A program made the translations under genes and the position numbers. This document shows, one piece after another, positions 25,734 to 38,720 of a DNA stretch of 64,000 nucleotides. This DNA is from Brachypodius melanocephalos (Eukaryota; Chordata; Aves; Passeriformes; Pycnonotidae). The first letter of the stretch is position 1; the number at the start of each line of letters is the position of its first letter. The stretch lies in the NCBI GenBank assembly GCA_013398615.1, contig VZSR01000245.1, positions 1,571,234-1,635,233 on the forward strand, written 5' to 3'. The notes under the pieces are model-generated. The model saw only the letters and a program-made list of their open reading frames with translations. It did not search any database and was not told the DNA's origin.

Positions 25734-25752
25734 GGTGTTGCTAGGCAACACC
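25734..25752. promoter_or_regulatory. RFX X-box-like palindrome (intron 2)
   Basis: GGTGTTGCTAGGCAACACC is a 19-base near-perfect inverted repeat. Its core GTTGCTAGGCAAC fits the RFX X-box with one deviation from the strict half-site. It lies just after a less AT-rich stretch that includes two gttgcca/gttgct words. Activity is inferred. Confidence 0.35.
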
Positions 25753-28551
25753 GCATGGCCACAGATAGTATTTTTCTTTTAATTTATTTATTCTTCAGTT
25801 TGAGTGTGTCCTGCTTGGAGCCATTTGGGTAATAGTTAAGCAAGCACATAGAAATCAGAGAGCTGCAGGAGTGGAATAAAGGAATGCAATATAAAAATGT
25901 AAGAAAGGAAAAGCCATGACACGTAATTAAATGACCAAGAGACATCAAATAATTAGTAAGGACTAGGGGAGAGAAAGTAAACAAGTGTGAGGAAATAAGA
26001 CCAGGAGAGAAAAAACCCCAAGTTATGAAAAAAAAAGAAAAGATAGGACACTATTGAAGAAAAATTAAAAATTGAAAGCTCAAATAGGGTATACACAAGG
26101 GAAACAGAGCAACTGCTGCATAGGAATAAGAATTAAAAATCAGAGATAAAAATTACTTCAAGAATAAAAGGGAGAAATTTTGTAACGATGTTAAAAGAAT
26201 GATGATTTTTTTCTTTTTGATTTGCATCATCCTGTTCGCTCCTATTACTCTGTTTGCACATACACAATAGCAGCCGTGACACTCAGGAGCTGGGGACTGA
26301 TTAATAAGTCCAATATGTTTCCCAGAGAGGAAAAATAATTTAAAGTAAGAGTTTCAGTGTTATTTAGAAATTATTCAATCTGTCTGTTTGGAAATAGCAT
26401 TTTCAAAACTAGGTTATTGCATTTTATTGAAAAAATGTGGGTGATTATGCTGAGGGTGCTAGGTCAAGCACTGGTTGCACAGAGGGGAATGAGTTGTTCA
26501 TACTCTCCAAGTTAAACACGGTAAGCAGGGGCAGGTCTGTCCTGTGCAGTGCTCAGGGAACTAAAGGACCTTCAATTGAAATAGCTGGAGCCATTTATAG
26601 GTTTGAATAGTGTAGCAATGTGAGGAAAATTTTGTGCCAGAGCCAGCCTGGCTGAGGGACCCATTTAATTAGTTCAGGAGCTGAGCTACCTCATCCAAAT
26701 GTCTTGAGCACTGTTTGTGGGACCCAAATTAGACTCCTCCAAAGAGTCCTAAGCCAAATTCAAATCCAGGAGTCTTGCATTGCAGTTCTCTTTTGGTGCA
26801 TCTTGGCTCCCTATGGCCCTGATGCATTGGGATTGCTGGAAGGTGCTTGGCTGATGCTTTGGGGCATGTTGGTATTGTCCACCTCAGCTTGAACACAGCA
26901 ATTTTCAAGAGACTGACAAGAAGGGGAATACAGCAGCCTGAGCTGTCTGAAGGCAGGCCAGAAGGTTTTGGGAGAGGAAAACTATTCAGATTGCAAGATG
27001 AAAACTTCCAGAGAAGTAAAAACCTTACAAAGAAGAGGGCAAACGAGATACAGAGCTAGAAGAGTGCATAGTGCCATAGTGAGGTATTGAGTAGTTAGTG
27101 CTCTTCTCTCTAACACAGTAAATGGAACTGAGACCCGAGGCAATATATTTATCCTGCATGTTGTCCTCAAGCTGCATGTGAATAAACAAACAGCATTACA
27201 GCAGCATTCTCTTAATGCTCTTTTGAATGCCTTGCTGAAAGATGTAGCTACACATAAGCCCTGTTCATTTCTGTGTATAGGAAAGTTCTTGTTCACGTAA
27301 TTTCTTACAGAAAATAAATCAATACCACTTATTTTCTTAAATTTCTTCTGGAAGACTCTAAAGCTTGTTAAACATGCATGGTATCTTCAAAGAAGATTGC
27401 ACTTATTTGAGCAGTTTTCCCTAATTTTTGATTATGCCTGTGTGTCTGTAAATAGATGGCACAACAGATGGTGATAACTACATAGGATCTGCAACCATTG
27501 TAATAGCCTCATACCCATGATTTTCTGAATTTTTTTTTTTTTTTGAGAAGGGAAAAATCATTTGAAGTGTTTGTACTGTCCTACTTTGTTGTTCCTTTCC
27601 CACACCCTCCCCACCAAGATTTGACTTTCCGCCTTCTTAACATTGAGTGTAAGCTTTTGTTTTGACTGACTTGGCGTGATGCATGATGTTTAAAAATAGG
27701 TATTTGTGTTGACTCTTAAGCAGCTTTGTGAGTCTTTCTGCATTCTTATTAATGCTTCTTTTTTTTTATTTTGCACTTCCATTTCTGGAAGTTTTTTCTG
27801 ACTCCATCTATATTACAGAGTCTGAGGTTGCTATCTTACTGTATCTTTTGCAATAAGGTTTGAGATACTGATCATTGCTAAGCATGGTAAAGGATGAGTG
27901 TAATTATAGTGGTCTTTGCACATTTTTTTCCTATATGATATTTTGAAAACAGAAAAAATTTTTAGAAAATTCTAAATCAGAATAGCTGACTTACCTATTT
28001 TAGATGGCAATTAATATAAAATGTGCTTAAATACTTGGCTTTTCTGGACATTTCAGCACAAGAACATGTCTTTTGAGTCTCAAAGAAAATGGAAATAGAA
28101 GAGAAATTACAGCCTGGTTTTTTTTCCCGAAGAGATATGATTTGTCAACTCACATATCTTCTCGTGGCATGTCTCATGTCAGCTGCAGTTACTTCTGAGT
28201 TAACATATAGTTAAAAACATAAGAGGTGAGGTAACATTTTGTTGGGTGTTTGCATATGATGTCCAGAGTTCCTGAATGAACTTCAGATTTTATTATTATT
28301 TAATAATTATTTGTTACTGGTTTTATTCTTCAGGCTTTCATGAGCTATGATAGTGATGTAAAATCTGAAACAAAATGCCACCATGTAGCACAGCTGCACT
28401 AAGGTCTTGATACAAGGCTTGTGGTTTACTATCTGCAGCCTTTTTTTCTAATACTTATTTATTTGACTTGGATAGACACTTCTCAAGCGAATTGAATTTC
28501 CAATTATTCCTATGAGGAAATTTAGTCTCAGTGTCATATTTTGCTTTGTTT

Positions 28552-28573
28552 CATTGCTACTTAAGTAGCAATG
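28552..28573. repeat. 22-bp perfect palindrome
   Basis: The half CATTGCTACTT is followed directly by its reverse complement AAGTAGCAATG, with no spacer. The centre CTTAAG is symmetrical. A spacer-free 22-base palindrome is rarely expected by chance in a window this size. It could be a dimeric binding site or a relic of a foldback event; nothing nearby says which. Confidence 0.75.
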
Positions 28574-29083
28574 TGATACTGTTGATAATTTTAGATAACA
28601 TGGTAAGCCAGAATAGAAGTGTATGTACCCTTCTCCAGATAATTCACCTGGTCAGATTTACCTGGTGATATCTTAGTAATATTTTTTGTGAAAATTTTCC
28701 AGTCACAGCACTGAAGTATTTCACATTTTGCTGTTTTCTTCTCCTAAGCCAAGCAGACAGGGAATGGGATTTTTCCCACTCCTTCTGCCAGACAGAAACA
28801 TTGGATTGCTTGGAGCCCAGAAGTCACAAATCCTACAAGTGTTCACTGTACATGAGTCTAATCCCTTGGTTCCTCAGTTCCAACAGTTCCTCAGCTGTTG
28901 GCATTGTATCTAGCATCTTCTCAAGCTCTTTCCAGGGGGATTAAATACTATTTGATGTAAGATGTTGGAGAGAATTAGGAGCACACACCCTCCCATGGAA
29001 GGCAGCTGTGACTGGCAATAGAAAGACACGATCTAAGACACGATCTGTGAGATTAGGACAGGGGGATCTCTGTGTGACCTCAC

Positions 29084-29737
29084 TGTTATGGTTTAATCCC
29101 ATAACAACTGAGCAGCTGAGCACCACACAGACACTTGCTCGCCCCCCACCCTGATGGGATGGGGGAGACAATCACAAAGGTAAAAATGAGAAAACTTCTG
29201 GGTTGAGACACAGACAGTTTAGTGGGTGAAGCAAAAGCTGCACATGCAAACAAAGCAAAGAGTTCATTCAGTACTTCCCATGGCAGGCAGCCACCTTCAG
29301 GAAAGCAGGGCTCCACTGCACATGATGGGGACTTGGGAAGACAAACACCATCACAGAATCATTAATGTTGGAAAAGATCTCCAATGTGATCAGCTCCAAC
29401 CTTCAGCTACATACCACCATGCCTCCTAAACCATATTGCAGAGAGTAACCACTCTGAACCTCTCTCCTTTTTCTTCTTCCTCCAGCTTTATGTGCTGAGC
29501 ATGACTCCATATGCTCTGGGATATCCCTGGGGTCAGCTGGGGTCAGCTGTCCTGGCTATGTGCACTCCCAAATCTTTGTGTACCCCCAGCCTCCTTGCTT
29601 GGGGTCTTGATGTTGTGCAAGAGCTGCTCAGCAATAGCCAGAACACCCCTGTGTTATCAACACTGTTTTCAGCACAAATCCAAAACACAGCCCCAGAGCA
29701 GCTGCTATGAAGAAAATTAACTCTACCCCTCCCAAAT
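29084..29737 (+). mobile_element. Endogenous retrovirus LTR (family A), with nested CR1
   Basis: The left end tgttatggtttaatccc matches the TGT.ATGGTTTAA.CCC start of a common avian ERV LTR. Later come the family-typical gggatgggggaga, atccctggggtcagctgggg, gtcctggctatgtgcactcc and acacccctgtgttatcaaca. The element reads in the sense direction of DPYD. The right end after aattaactctaccc is eroded, so I give it approximately. A CR1 fragment at 29350-29445 interrupts it; without that it is about 555 bp, close to the related copy at 48467-48989. No retroviral internal genes flank it, so it is a solo LTR. No target-site duplication is clear. Confidence 0.85.
29350..29445 (-). mobile_element. CR1 3'-end fragment nested in the LTR
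   Basis: Read on the plus strand it starts tcacagaatcattaatgttg and continues gaaaagatctccaatgtgat and agctccaacc, then ccaccatgcctcctaaacca. This is the reverse complement of a CR1 3' end. It lies between the 5' part and the 3' part of the family A LTR, so the CR1 inserted after the LTR. Confidence 0.8.
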
Positions 29738-32700
29738 GCGTTGTTTTTTTTTTTTGCAAGAATCTTATGCAAACTCACGAGACATGGCTGAAGCAGATTA
29801 ACTTCTGCAGAACTGATTGGGAAAATTTTTATTTACTTTTTTTTTTTAAAATACTGAGGCAACAGCACAATGAAAGAAAATGTTTTGTTGTGGCCTGTCT
29901 GAAAAATACTGCTGTTGGAAAATAAAATGTGCCATGTAAGAGATGACAGGTGGCATCTTGGGCTGAGGAAGCAAGCCTGTTATATATTATTTGCTTTTAT
30001 TCCACTACATAAGGCAGGACTGTACTGTTTCAGGATGGTGTTTAAGCATTTAATTATAACTTTAATTTTTAAAAATCTTTCATATTTGATAATTCTTTAG
30101 CTATGCATGAAAAATAAGAGGTATTCTCTAAGTTAATACTCAAACATGTGGGGTTCATTCCTTAAATTCTTAATCATTTGGGTTCTAAAAGAGCAAGGGC
30201 TTTTTGGGTATGTTTTTCCTTATGCCCTTTGTTGAAGGTCAAGAACATAACCTGTTCCTTAGGAGTACAGTTCTACCTACATTTTAAAGATTCTTCCTTT
30301 TTTCCCAGGTTATGAGCTCTGTAAATGTTAATTCTCAATATGAGTCTGGTCTTTACCTGCATACTCTCATTTTATTTAATCTCAATGAGTCAACGGAATA
30401 TTTGCCTAAGCAGAGTAAAGAATCTCAAGGGAAAGGCAAGCAGCGTTGAGGTATGTGAAAGTAATAGGAGGGGAGGGGAGCATAGCATTTGGGATATTTT
30501 TTTCTTAGTCATTAGTTACATTTTTCACTATCAAGTAGAAATAGTATACTTAGGAATTCTGTGAAGAGCCTGTCTCTCTTTATTTAAACTTCATGCTCTT
30601 AAAGAATTAGATTGTAAATTCATGTTGAGAAAACCAGGCTCTCCAAAATGAAAAAGGGAGGACTACAACCACATTAAAAAAGAAACAGCATTTAGATGAA
30701 GCTTTTGATATTCATGATGTGTATTGTTTCCTGCTACAGAACCCTGTCCCATGAAGGGAAGCATTTTTACAAGTGTCCCTGTGGATGCAGAGGGACCAGT
30801 AGTTGGTTGCCAAGTCTTCTCATTCATCTTCTGATTAAGTTTAACATTTGTTTTGCAAAGAGAAAGAAAAACATGAGAGGCAAAGGTTTTCCTTTTTTTT
30901 TTTTTTCTTCACCCTGAAAGTTTTCTCTTTTAAAGCTGAGTCACAAGAGAAAGGAGCATTATAAATTGTCCTGTCTAGATGGCATCACCTGTGTTCTCTG
31001 TTCCATTATTTCCAGCTGTGCCTCTGGTTTCTTGCATACCTTTTGCAGCTCTTTATTCTTTTGAGTTCCTTGGTCTGCTATTCTGTGTGTTGCATGCTTG
31101 GTCCTTTCAGAATGTTTTTTCTCACCCTCCCTGTATCACTACTATCTGATGTGTTATCCATTGCCAAAACACGTGGTGTCTGCATCTGCTCTGACAACAG
31201 CAGGTTGAATTCAAGCAAGATACCATACCCTTATGTGAACATGAAGGCTGTGATGAATTTGCCACTTGAAATTTGTGCGTGAAGCAGCATGGAAAGGAAG
31301 TTAGCAGAATGCCATCTCTGAACTGAACATCTTTCACAGCCCCAGTAAAATTGCAAACTAAAGTGTTAACTATGTTTAACAAGTAATTAACTTCTATATG
31401 ATTATCTGTCTTTAAGGATTAAATATTCCATATTTTAAACTTGGAAAAGTTAAAAAAATCCAAAATTTTCTGTGTTCACTTAAGAATTTCCAGTTGCTTT
31501 AACTGTGGTATTTCTGTAATAATTATTAACGAAACGAGACACTTGCAGTTTCAGAAAACAGCACATGCCATCAGTATTTCCTAGTATCAATCCTGTATTA
31601 GCAATATATTCCTGTTTGTGGAGAAAATGTGATACTTGTTCTTGTTCATGTACTTTGCATGTGTGCTATTTTTAGTGCCTTAAATTAATATACTGCTAAA
31701 AAGCCCCTGAGAAAATTAACATGGTTATGCTAATAAGGCATTGATTAAAGCATCCCACAATTCTATTTAAAGATTTTTCGATGGATTTTTATTTGATTTC
31801 TAACACTTAGGCTGGTTTTCTGTTGGAATTCTACTTTTTTGGATGTACTAATACCTATAATTTTCTAAGAGGTTGTCTGGCCAATGTGGCTGTATCATAT
31901 AATGAAAAAAATGTTACAACAAATGTTCATGTATTATGAATTGCATGCAGACAAATGTTATGTAAATACCTGAGGGCTCAATATACTTTCTGCAGATATT
32001 AGGAATATGTATGTATTTTAAAATTTTTTTGAAAGGATCTGTTTTTCCTTTGTGAACCACTGGTCAGTTAGCAGTTTAGAGCGCTGTTTCCCCTTTTTGG
32101 GAAAAGAACCCCTTGAGAATGAGTCACAACAAAGAAGAAAAAGAAATTTAGTAAGCAGACACTGCAAAGATGATACAGATAGGATCAAACAATCCTTTCA
32201 CGTGTTTAATTTTTAAGATTGCTCTTAAGTTGAGGCCCTCTGGCAAATGGCATCAGTTTTGTTTAGTTGCTCAGTATGAAGACAGTTTCACGAGGCTTCC
32301 GGTATGGAATACAGCTATTGGCTCTTGAATAACATTAGAATATATGTAAGTCATTTTACCCTATAGCAGATGGGAGCTTAAGTCATTGAGAGAAGATCAA
32401 TGGAATCATTTAGCTTTTTTGTGTTGTTTCAGTGTAGAAAGACAGTCTGTTCCAAATCAAGAGATGAGTCTGCTAAGAATATTTAGGTTTCACTGAAATA
32501 AAGCACAGTTCACATCAAAAGATGTGCTATTTCAAATTCATAACAATTGACTATTAGTCTGTTTTTAATATTTTTCTTTGGCATGTAATCCTGTTTAATT
32601 AGATTCTACTCTCTCTGTTGTTTCAAGATTCCATAAACTGGAGTCTTATATACCAGCTGCTAAAGCAGGAGTTACTGTCTAAATGATATTCACAATGAGT

Positions 32701-34471
32701 ATTTGGAAGGTTTACAATTATACCCTTGCTAATAAATTGTGCTATTTTCCCCAACAGTTTTAAGTGCTAATCTTCAGAAGGCATTTTAAAATTAGCTAAA
32801 ATTCTGTCAAGAGATTTACAAAAATTGTTAGCATGAAGATAATTATGTCACAGTCCTTGGACTCCATCTCTGATTGTGTGCATAAATCAGAAAATGTCAG
32901 CTGTGTTTTCCCTTAATAATTATCCTTGCAGCAATATATTACAGTTTAGATTACTATTATAGTGTTGCTTTAGGTTTATAAAACACAAGTTCGTTATTTC
33001 TGAAGTTTTCTGCTGATGAAATTGTTCACATTTCTGGAATAAGTGATTATTTGTGTTAACATTTAATGTATATCAATAAGAAGATCAATATGAAAATCAG
33101 CTTTCTGCACTTTTTTACACAGTCTCCTGAAAATAGTCAGCTTTTTGTTACAACTTCATTAAAGGAGATGCCTTTTACAGTATGGCCAGCATTTTCAAAA
33201 GAGCTGGCTGATGTGGTCACCCTTGTACTATATGTGGAACTTGAAGTTTTAAGGACTTTTTGGACCAAAATTTGAGAATCTTCCTGCAGAATCTGTCCTG
33301 GATGTAGGTATTTAGAGCAGATTTTGTGAGTCCCCAACAGTTTTGGTAATCTGTTGTTGGAACCTACCTCCTTAAACATACTGAGTTAAAATATCACAGT
33401 GAGGTAGTAAATCCTTCAGAATTTGGGCCAGGTTGCCTCATTTTAAGGACTGAGTAATCTAGGTACAAATACACTTAATAAATTAATAAATTAAATTTGC
33501 CTGCAGAAACAGTAGGAAATTGACACAACATATTCTAGGAACCTTTTCTCATGGATTATAAAGAAGAAAATGGGAAAAATTAATTTGTTTTAGCATTAGC
33601 AGTAATAGTAAATTGGAACTGAAGAGGCGAGAGCTGTTCTGTCTTTCAACTGCTGTACATTCCTTATGTTTAATACACAGAATGCTCGACATTAAAAATG
33701 TGAGATTTACTCAGGCTTTCTAAGAAAATTTTCTAAAACCATGCAGAAGCAATGAATTCGTAGTACTAACCTTAAAAACCTCTTTCACAGAAGAGAGATG
33801 GTATTTCAAGTAGGGCTTTTAATTTGGCAGTGTATCAACAAGGATAAGAGATCTACTCAACTTCAGTGGTGCAGGCTGCCTTAGAATAGGTCATGCACTC
33901 TTGTCAGTACAAAAGATTCTTATTTCTCAACTATCTCAAAATGTGTGTAGCGATGTTATCTGTAATTTTGCAAGTCTTCTGTGAGGTATTTCAGGATAGA
34001 TTTAAAGTAGCAGGACATGGCTCAGTGAGATCCCGCTCCTGATGCTTGGAAGATTTATGGTTGATTTCAGTGGGATGGGGTCATATTTAGTCCTACTGTA
34101 TCACAGAATGGGCAAGTTTGAGTTATGATCTTCTCCAGCCTGACTCTTCCCGTGGTGGCAGAGCAGAGGCAGCAGTGGTTTTGTGATTTAGGGAGATCCT
34201 CAGTGGTGACACCAGGCAATAGACTGCTGTTGGTTTCTGAGCTACTTCTGCAAAGTTCTTCGTTTGACTCAAGGGGCCAAATGAAGAATTGCTTTTCCAA
34301 TAAGTCAATAAAGAGGGTTTGTTCATCCAAGACAAAAACACATGCAAGAAAGCTAGACTGATGAATGTTGAGATGGGTTTTAAAAAGTGTGACTTCACTT
34401 TTGCCAGAATATCCTAGTTCTTATTTAAAACTAGAGGTTTTTAAAATTCTATTCTTACTAGAGCTAGATGG

Positions 34472-34476
34472 TTACT
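34472..34476. repeat. Target-site duplication, left copy (TTACT)
   Basis: TTACT directly precedes the LTR that starts at 34477. The same five bases follow its last base at 35119-35123. A 5-bp duplication is the usual mark of ERVL (class III) integration. Confidence 0.8.
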
Positions 34477-35118
34477 TGTCCTAGGGTGACTTTATGATGC
34501 TCGTATCCCCAGTTGTCTGTTCTGTTCATGCTGGATAATAAGTTCTTCACCTCTCAGACTGGTTCTGAGAGCAAAGGGGGAAGAAGAAGTGCATGGTTTG
34601 TTTGCAGACACCGCTCTTGCTCCCCCCATTCCTGCTCCTGGACTGTGCTGCTGCAGCACGGACTGCAGGAGAGCTCTCCTTTGCTTTTAGGTAGTTTTTA
34701 GCTAGCTGATGCAGAGAAGTTCCCTGGACAGTGGCTTTTCTTTTTCTTGGAACTGATGGGCCCTGCTCTGGACTGAAAACCCAGACAAACACCAGGAGCT
34801 CACACCTGTGGCCCTCGAGGGCTGGGATGTGGCATTTTCTAGAGCAGGAGGGACTGATGAGAGACTGAACAAGCTGAGATACACCCCACGACGAGGACTG
34901 TCTGAATTTGCCATCTCTTCTGAAGAGCACGAGGTTTTATTGTTTAATATGATTAATTTTTGATGCTTGTGAACACTTGGCTTGTTAAATAAACAGGTTT
35001 TTTCCACTTTTCTCCAAGAAAATCTTTTCCTGAACCAGTTGGGGAGGGGCCTCTTGAATCTCCTTTCTAGAGGGACCCCTTTGGAAGTTGCCTCCCAAAT
35101 TTGCCCTAAACCAGGACA
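34477..35118 (+). mobile_element. Solo ERV LTR (family B), intact ends
   Basis: The 642-base element begins TGTCCTAGGGTGACTTTATG and ends CCTAAACCAGGACA, so it has TG...CA ends. A perfect TTACT duplication flanks both sides. I recognise the start and the end from avian ERVL-type LTRs known in songbirds, by memory rather than search. A sense AATAAA lies at 34988-34993, fitting the R/U5 poly(A) signal. No primer-binding site or gag-pol sequence follows, so the provirus has recombined to a solo LTR. It lies in intron 2 in the same orientation as DPYD. The open frames inside it (both strands, up to 127 codons) are chance frames of the LTR. Confidence 0.88.
34988..34993 (+). promoter_or_regulatory. 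AATAAA poly(A) signal inside the solo LTR
   Basis: AATAAA stands about 125 bases before the LTR 3' end, followed by a T-rich stretch (caggttttttccacttttct). That is the normal layout of an LTR polyadenylation signal. Since the LTR is in sense orientation in DPYD intron 2, use of this signal would truncate the DPYD transcript. Use is not shown by the sequence. Confidence 0.55.
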
Positions 35119-35123
35119 TTACT
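35119..35123. repeat. Target-site duplication, right copy (TTACT)
   Basis: This matches the left copy at 34472-34476 without mismatch. Together they date the junctions as undisturbed since insertion. Confidence 0.8.
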
Positions 35124-37737
35124 TCAACCAGTGTCAGAGTATTTTGGACTTGTCAGTCCAAATAAATAACTGACAGTACAGAATTGTGAGTACATAGTCT
35201 TTGCAGTATATTTTATTAACAAAAATAAATTGCAGCAGGAAAAAGTCATATTTTTGTGGTTATGAGAGAAAAAGCTTTTCAACTTGTTCATTAATTTTCC
35301 TTCTTCCTCATCTTCATACACTCACTCTTCACCTTTCTCATTTCTGGTTACACATTTTACCAGTATGCTGTGTGTGATGCCACAGATAGTTGTGAATATC
35401 CAGTCTGCATCTCCATTTTTAACTAGTTGTCATGAAGCTTAAGATCTCATATGATAAACAAGCCATTTATTTATAGATAAAATATAAATACTTGCTTCCT
35501 GCTCTTGCTTTTTGGTACACTGAAAGAATTCCACGTATTTATCCTAGAATCCTGCATGAAGCAGCATTTAGACTTATGTGGCATTTTTCCATGTAATGGT
35601 ATTTTGACTTATGATGCCCATGTCCCTAATTGCAACTCTGTACATACTTTTCCTCCCAAACTTCTCAAGGATGATATTTAATCTAGTATGATGCAGAACT
35701 ATAGATCTGCCAACAGTGATAACATGTAGACTGCTGTATAATTGTTGAATCATAGAATTAAAACTTCTAGCCTGTATCTATACCCACAAAAAGTCACTCG
35801 GCAGTGAGCCACCAAAAACAATTTTTTCATTGCTTGCATTTTGATTTTTTTACTTTAGCTACTGCTCAAAATGAAACATCTTGGACTTGAATTGCTCATT
35901 AGACTTAAATCTACGATGTATTATGGGTCAAAATACACTGTCCTATGCAATTTGCTATACATATGAATTATTTTGTAGCATGGATAATAGAATGAGCTCA
36001 CTTTTTGCTACTGATTTAATACTTCAGAATGTAGAACACACCGTGGTCATGATCTACTGAAGTTTCCTCATTTCCCAGACATATTCTTCAGAGTATTTTC
36101 ATGCTTACAATTTCATTGGTGTTGGTAGCCCTTCTCAGAGACTGGTATCCTTTCAGATGACCTACGAGTATTGCATGTGAGCTGACAGACACATAAAATG
36201 CCATCTATGCACCTGTAGCTATACCTGTGTTTGGTATTTCAGACACCCTTTTCTCCTTCCTCTGAGAGCATCAAGCATTCTTGCATGAGTGGAAGAGCAG
36301 TGGGTATGATCAGCATTTGCTTACTCTCCTGTTCAGTATCAATGATGATGACATGGTCCTATGAGGTCATTCTGTTTTATGAGTTTGCTTCTGGCTCAGT
36401 TTTTATCTCATTTTCTCCTAATGACTCTATGGTTTGCTGTCCATATCTATAATATGCTTAATAATGTACCTTGGATGAGAGCTGTTTGACTGAAAGTAGC
36501 TGAGAAAGATACTGTCCAGAAACAATTCTCAGAAATAGAAGAAAAAAGTTCATCTTCTTGCCAAGTGAATTGGTACAGCATCTATTCTTTGAGTCTGTAA
36601 TTTTTTTTCCTTTTCTTTTTTTTGTGGATTATCTGGTAATTTTAATATTGGGTGTATAGTTGAGATGGAGTATTTTGTGTATGAGGCTAAATGATCACAG
36701 CATTTTCTCTAGATATGGGCCATCTTTGTTGTCCTTCAGCCAATTAACACAGTAGATGGATAGCAACTGAACTTATTTCAGCATTTTCTACATGGACAGG
36801 ACCAGTTAGTTTAGCTTGTACAATCTTGAGACGAGTTAGTTGTGTTTGATAAAAAATCTGTGTGCCTTGGATCATCTGTCGTTTTTACATGCTTTATATC
36901 ACAAGGTCAAGAATGAATTGTGTGATGCTCAGATTTTATGAACCTGTCATGAGGTGCTGGTGACACAGGATTGCTAGAACATTGGCTCTTAGAACAATAT
37001 TCCAAATTATGTTTCCTCTGGCTTCTATTTTCCTGGGGGATGGTAGCTTTCATTTTGCTTGCACAGGTATTTGCATCTTAGTATTGATGAATCGAGAATA
37101 ATTCATATATTAGAATTGTTGATTTGGATTTCTTTTATATATTTTCAATGACTAGCCTGGCTGTATGTGCTTGGAGCTGAATGTCAGTGTCTGCTGATCT
37201 GAATAATGGAATACTTCATTGTACAACTTCATATTTCTTTTGCAATCCCTTTGACTCTTGGAGTATTATTTTGCTATGCAAAGGACAACTGATTGTAATA
37301 TAAACAAACAAACAAATCTCTTTAACTGTGGGACAAGACTTACTGTGACATGTAGTTTTTAGAAAGGAGCAAAAGGATGTCGAAAGATCAAAATGTGTGT
37401 AGCTCTGTTAATTTTTGTGCTCAGAAATGTGTTGTTAAAGTGTTAAAACTTTGTATTAAAAGGTCTATAACCTTATCTTAAAATAATCATAATTTAAATG
37501 TTGATTGGACAAGCTAAAGTATCTTGCCAGGTCATTTACAAGAATCTAATATTTTCCTTTTCAGAAATGCTTTGGTAGCCTCAGATTGAATGTAATTATA
37601 AAAATAAAGAATCAATGCAAATAAGAAAAAAACAATAGGTAACACTTATTGTATTTATTATAACTAGTTTTAAGATGTGGTCTTAAAAATTCATTCACTT
37701 ATTAAGCACTATGAAAGCAATATGACCAAATAATAGT

Positions 37738-37764
37738 GCCAATAATTTTTTTAAAAATTATGGC
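37738..37764. repeat. Small AT-rich hairpin with a bulge
   Basis: GCC, a bulged A, then ATAATTTTT pairs across a two-base loop with AAAAATTAT and GGC. The stem is 12 base pairs. It is mostly A:T and could be chance in this AT-rich intron. Confidence 0.55.
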
Positions 37765-38720
37765 TACATTTAGAGCCTGGCAATCCTGCCTTTGAGGTTG
37801 TTAGCAGTAGGAACTGTTCTGCTTGCAACTTGTTCCTTTTACACCCATATGGCAAAATTATGCCTCCCAGAGGTAACTTCTGGTATTGGAGAGAGTTGTT
37901 GTGGAAAACAGGGGTAACCTAAAAGCCTCTTGTATTGATGATGCCCCAAGAGAATATAAAAATCCTGTGGAAGATGCAGATGATTAGAGAATTCTTGTTC
38001 GCTGGTATTTCAGACTCACTTTGCACAGACACAAATTGCTGCACTTCCTGGCATCTTCTGAATCAATTTTACTGTCTTTGTGGCAGCAGAAGATAAGGAT
38101 CAGTGCTCTGAAGTAATGGAACCAGTCACACATTTAGTAATAATTTACAGAATATATCAAAGTTTTACTTCATTTATTGTGAAAAAATTGTTGGTTTCAT
38201 ATTACTTTTAGAAATATTGGTGAGCTCTAATCTGGAAGAGACATTGTGGTTGAGGTGTCTGTAAACAATCTTTTCAATTTCTGTTATGTTTTAAAAACTA
38301 AATAAGAATTAAATATGACTGGTTTGTTCCAACAACACTGCCTGTTTTATAGGGACAAAATTTATTAACTTTTATTGTATTTCTAAAATGCTCATTTAGA
38401 TTTCTGTTCTCCTGTCTGTGTGTTATAGTAGCATTGTAGCCTCACACAGACATAAATGAAAAAAGTTTAAGGACAAAAAAGTAAAAATTCTATAAATTCC
38501 ATTATGGAAAATGTGTAAGATGATTTCCATGACAACCATATAATAAGATTCATGTTTACTTTAATTCTGAGTTCCCAATGTCTTTTTAATGATTCCCATG
38601 TAATTAAAACAGAATGCATAATTCGAGGTAACATAATCTAAATCAGTTTTGTTTGCGTGATGCTGAACACTGTTAATACATGTACAAAGAGCCTTACATG
38701 GATATGTCCATTTGTTGCAG

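Larger units (their letters stand above)
15387..38720 (+). other. DPYD: DPYD intron 2 (complete)
   Basis: The intron starts with gtaagt and ends with tttgttgcag, spanning 23,334 bases. By position: 15390-19420 has no recognisable element; 19424-19517 is a T-tract; 20300-20479 holds a dyad and a 62-bp duplicated motif; 20500-23600 is AT-rich without recognisable content; 23640-24760 is an old LINE; 25734-25752 is an X-box-like palindrome; 25800-28500 shows nothing I recognise, apart from purine-rich stretches near 26000-26200; 28552-28573 is a perfect palindrome; 29084-29737 is an LTR with a nested CR1; 30000-34400 has nothing assigned; 34477-35118 is a solo LTR; 35200-38700 has only a small bulged hairpin at 37738-37764. 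No coding exon with conserved content was recognised inside it. Confidence 0.93.

Noticed and set aside
34547..35007. 127- and 101-codon antisense frames
   Set aside because: They lie wholly inside the solo LTR and are not retroviral or host genes.
35745..35775. gaatcatagaatt, reminiscent of a CR1 3' end
   Set aside because: The following sequence does not continue into CR1, so the short match is chance.
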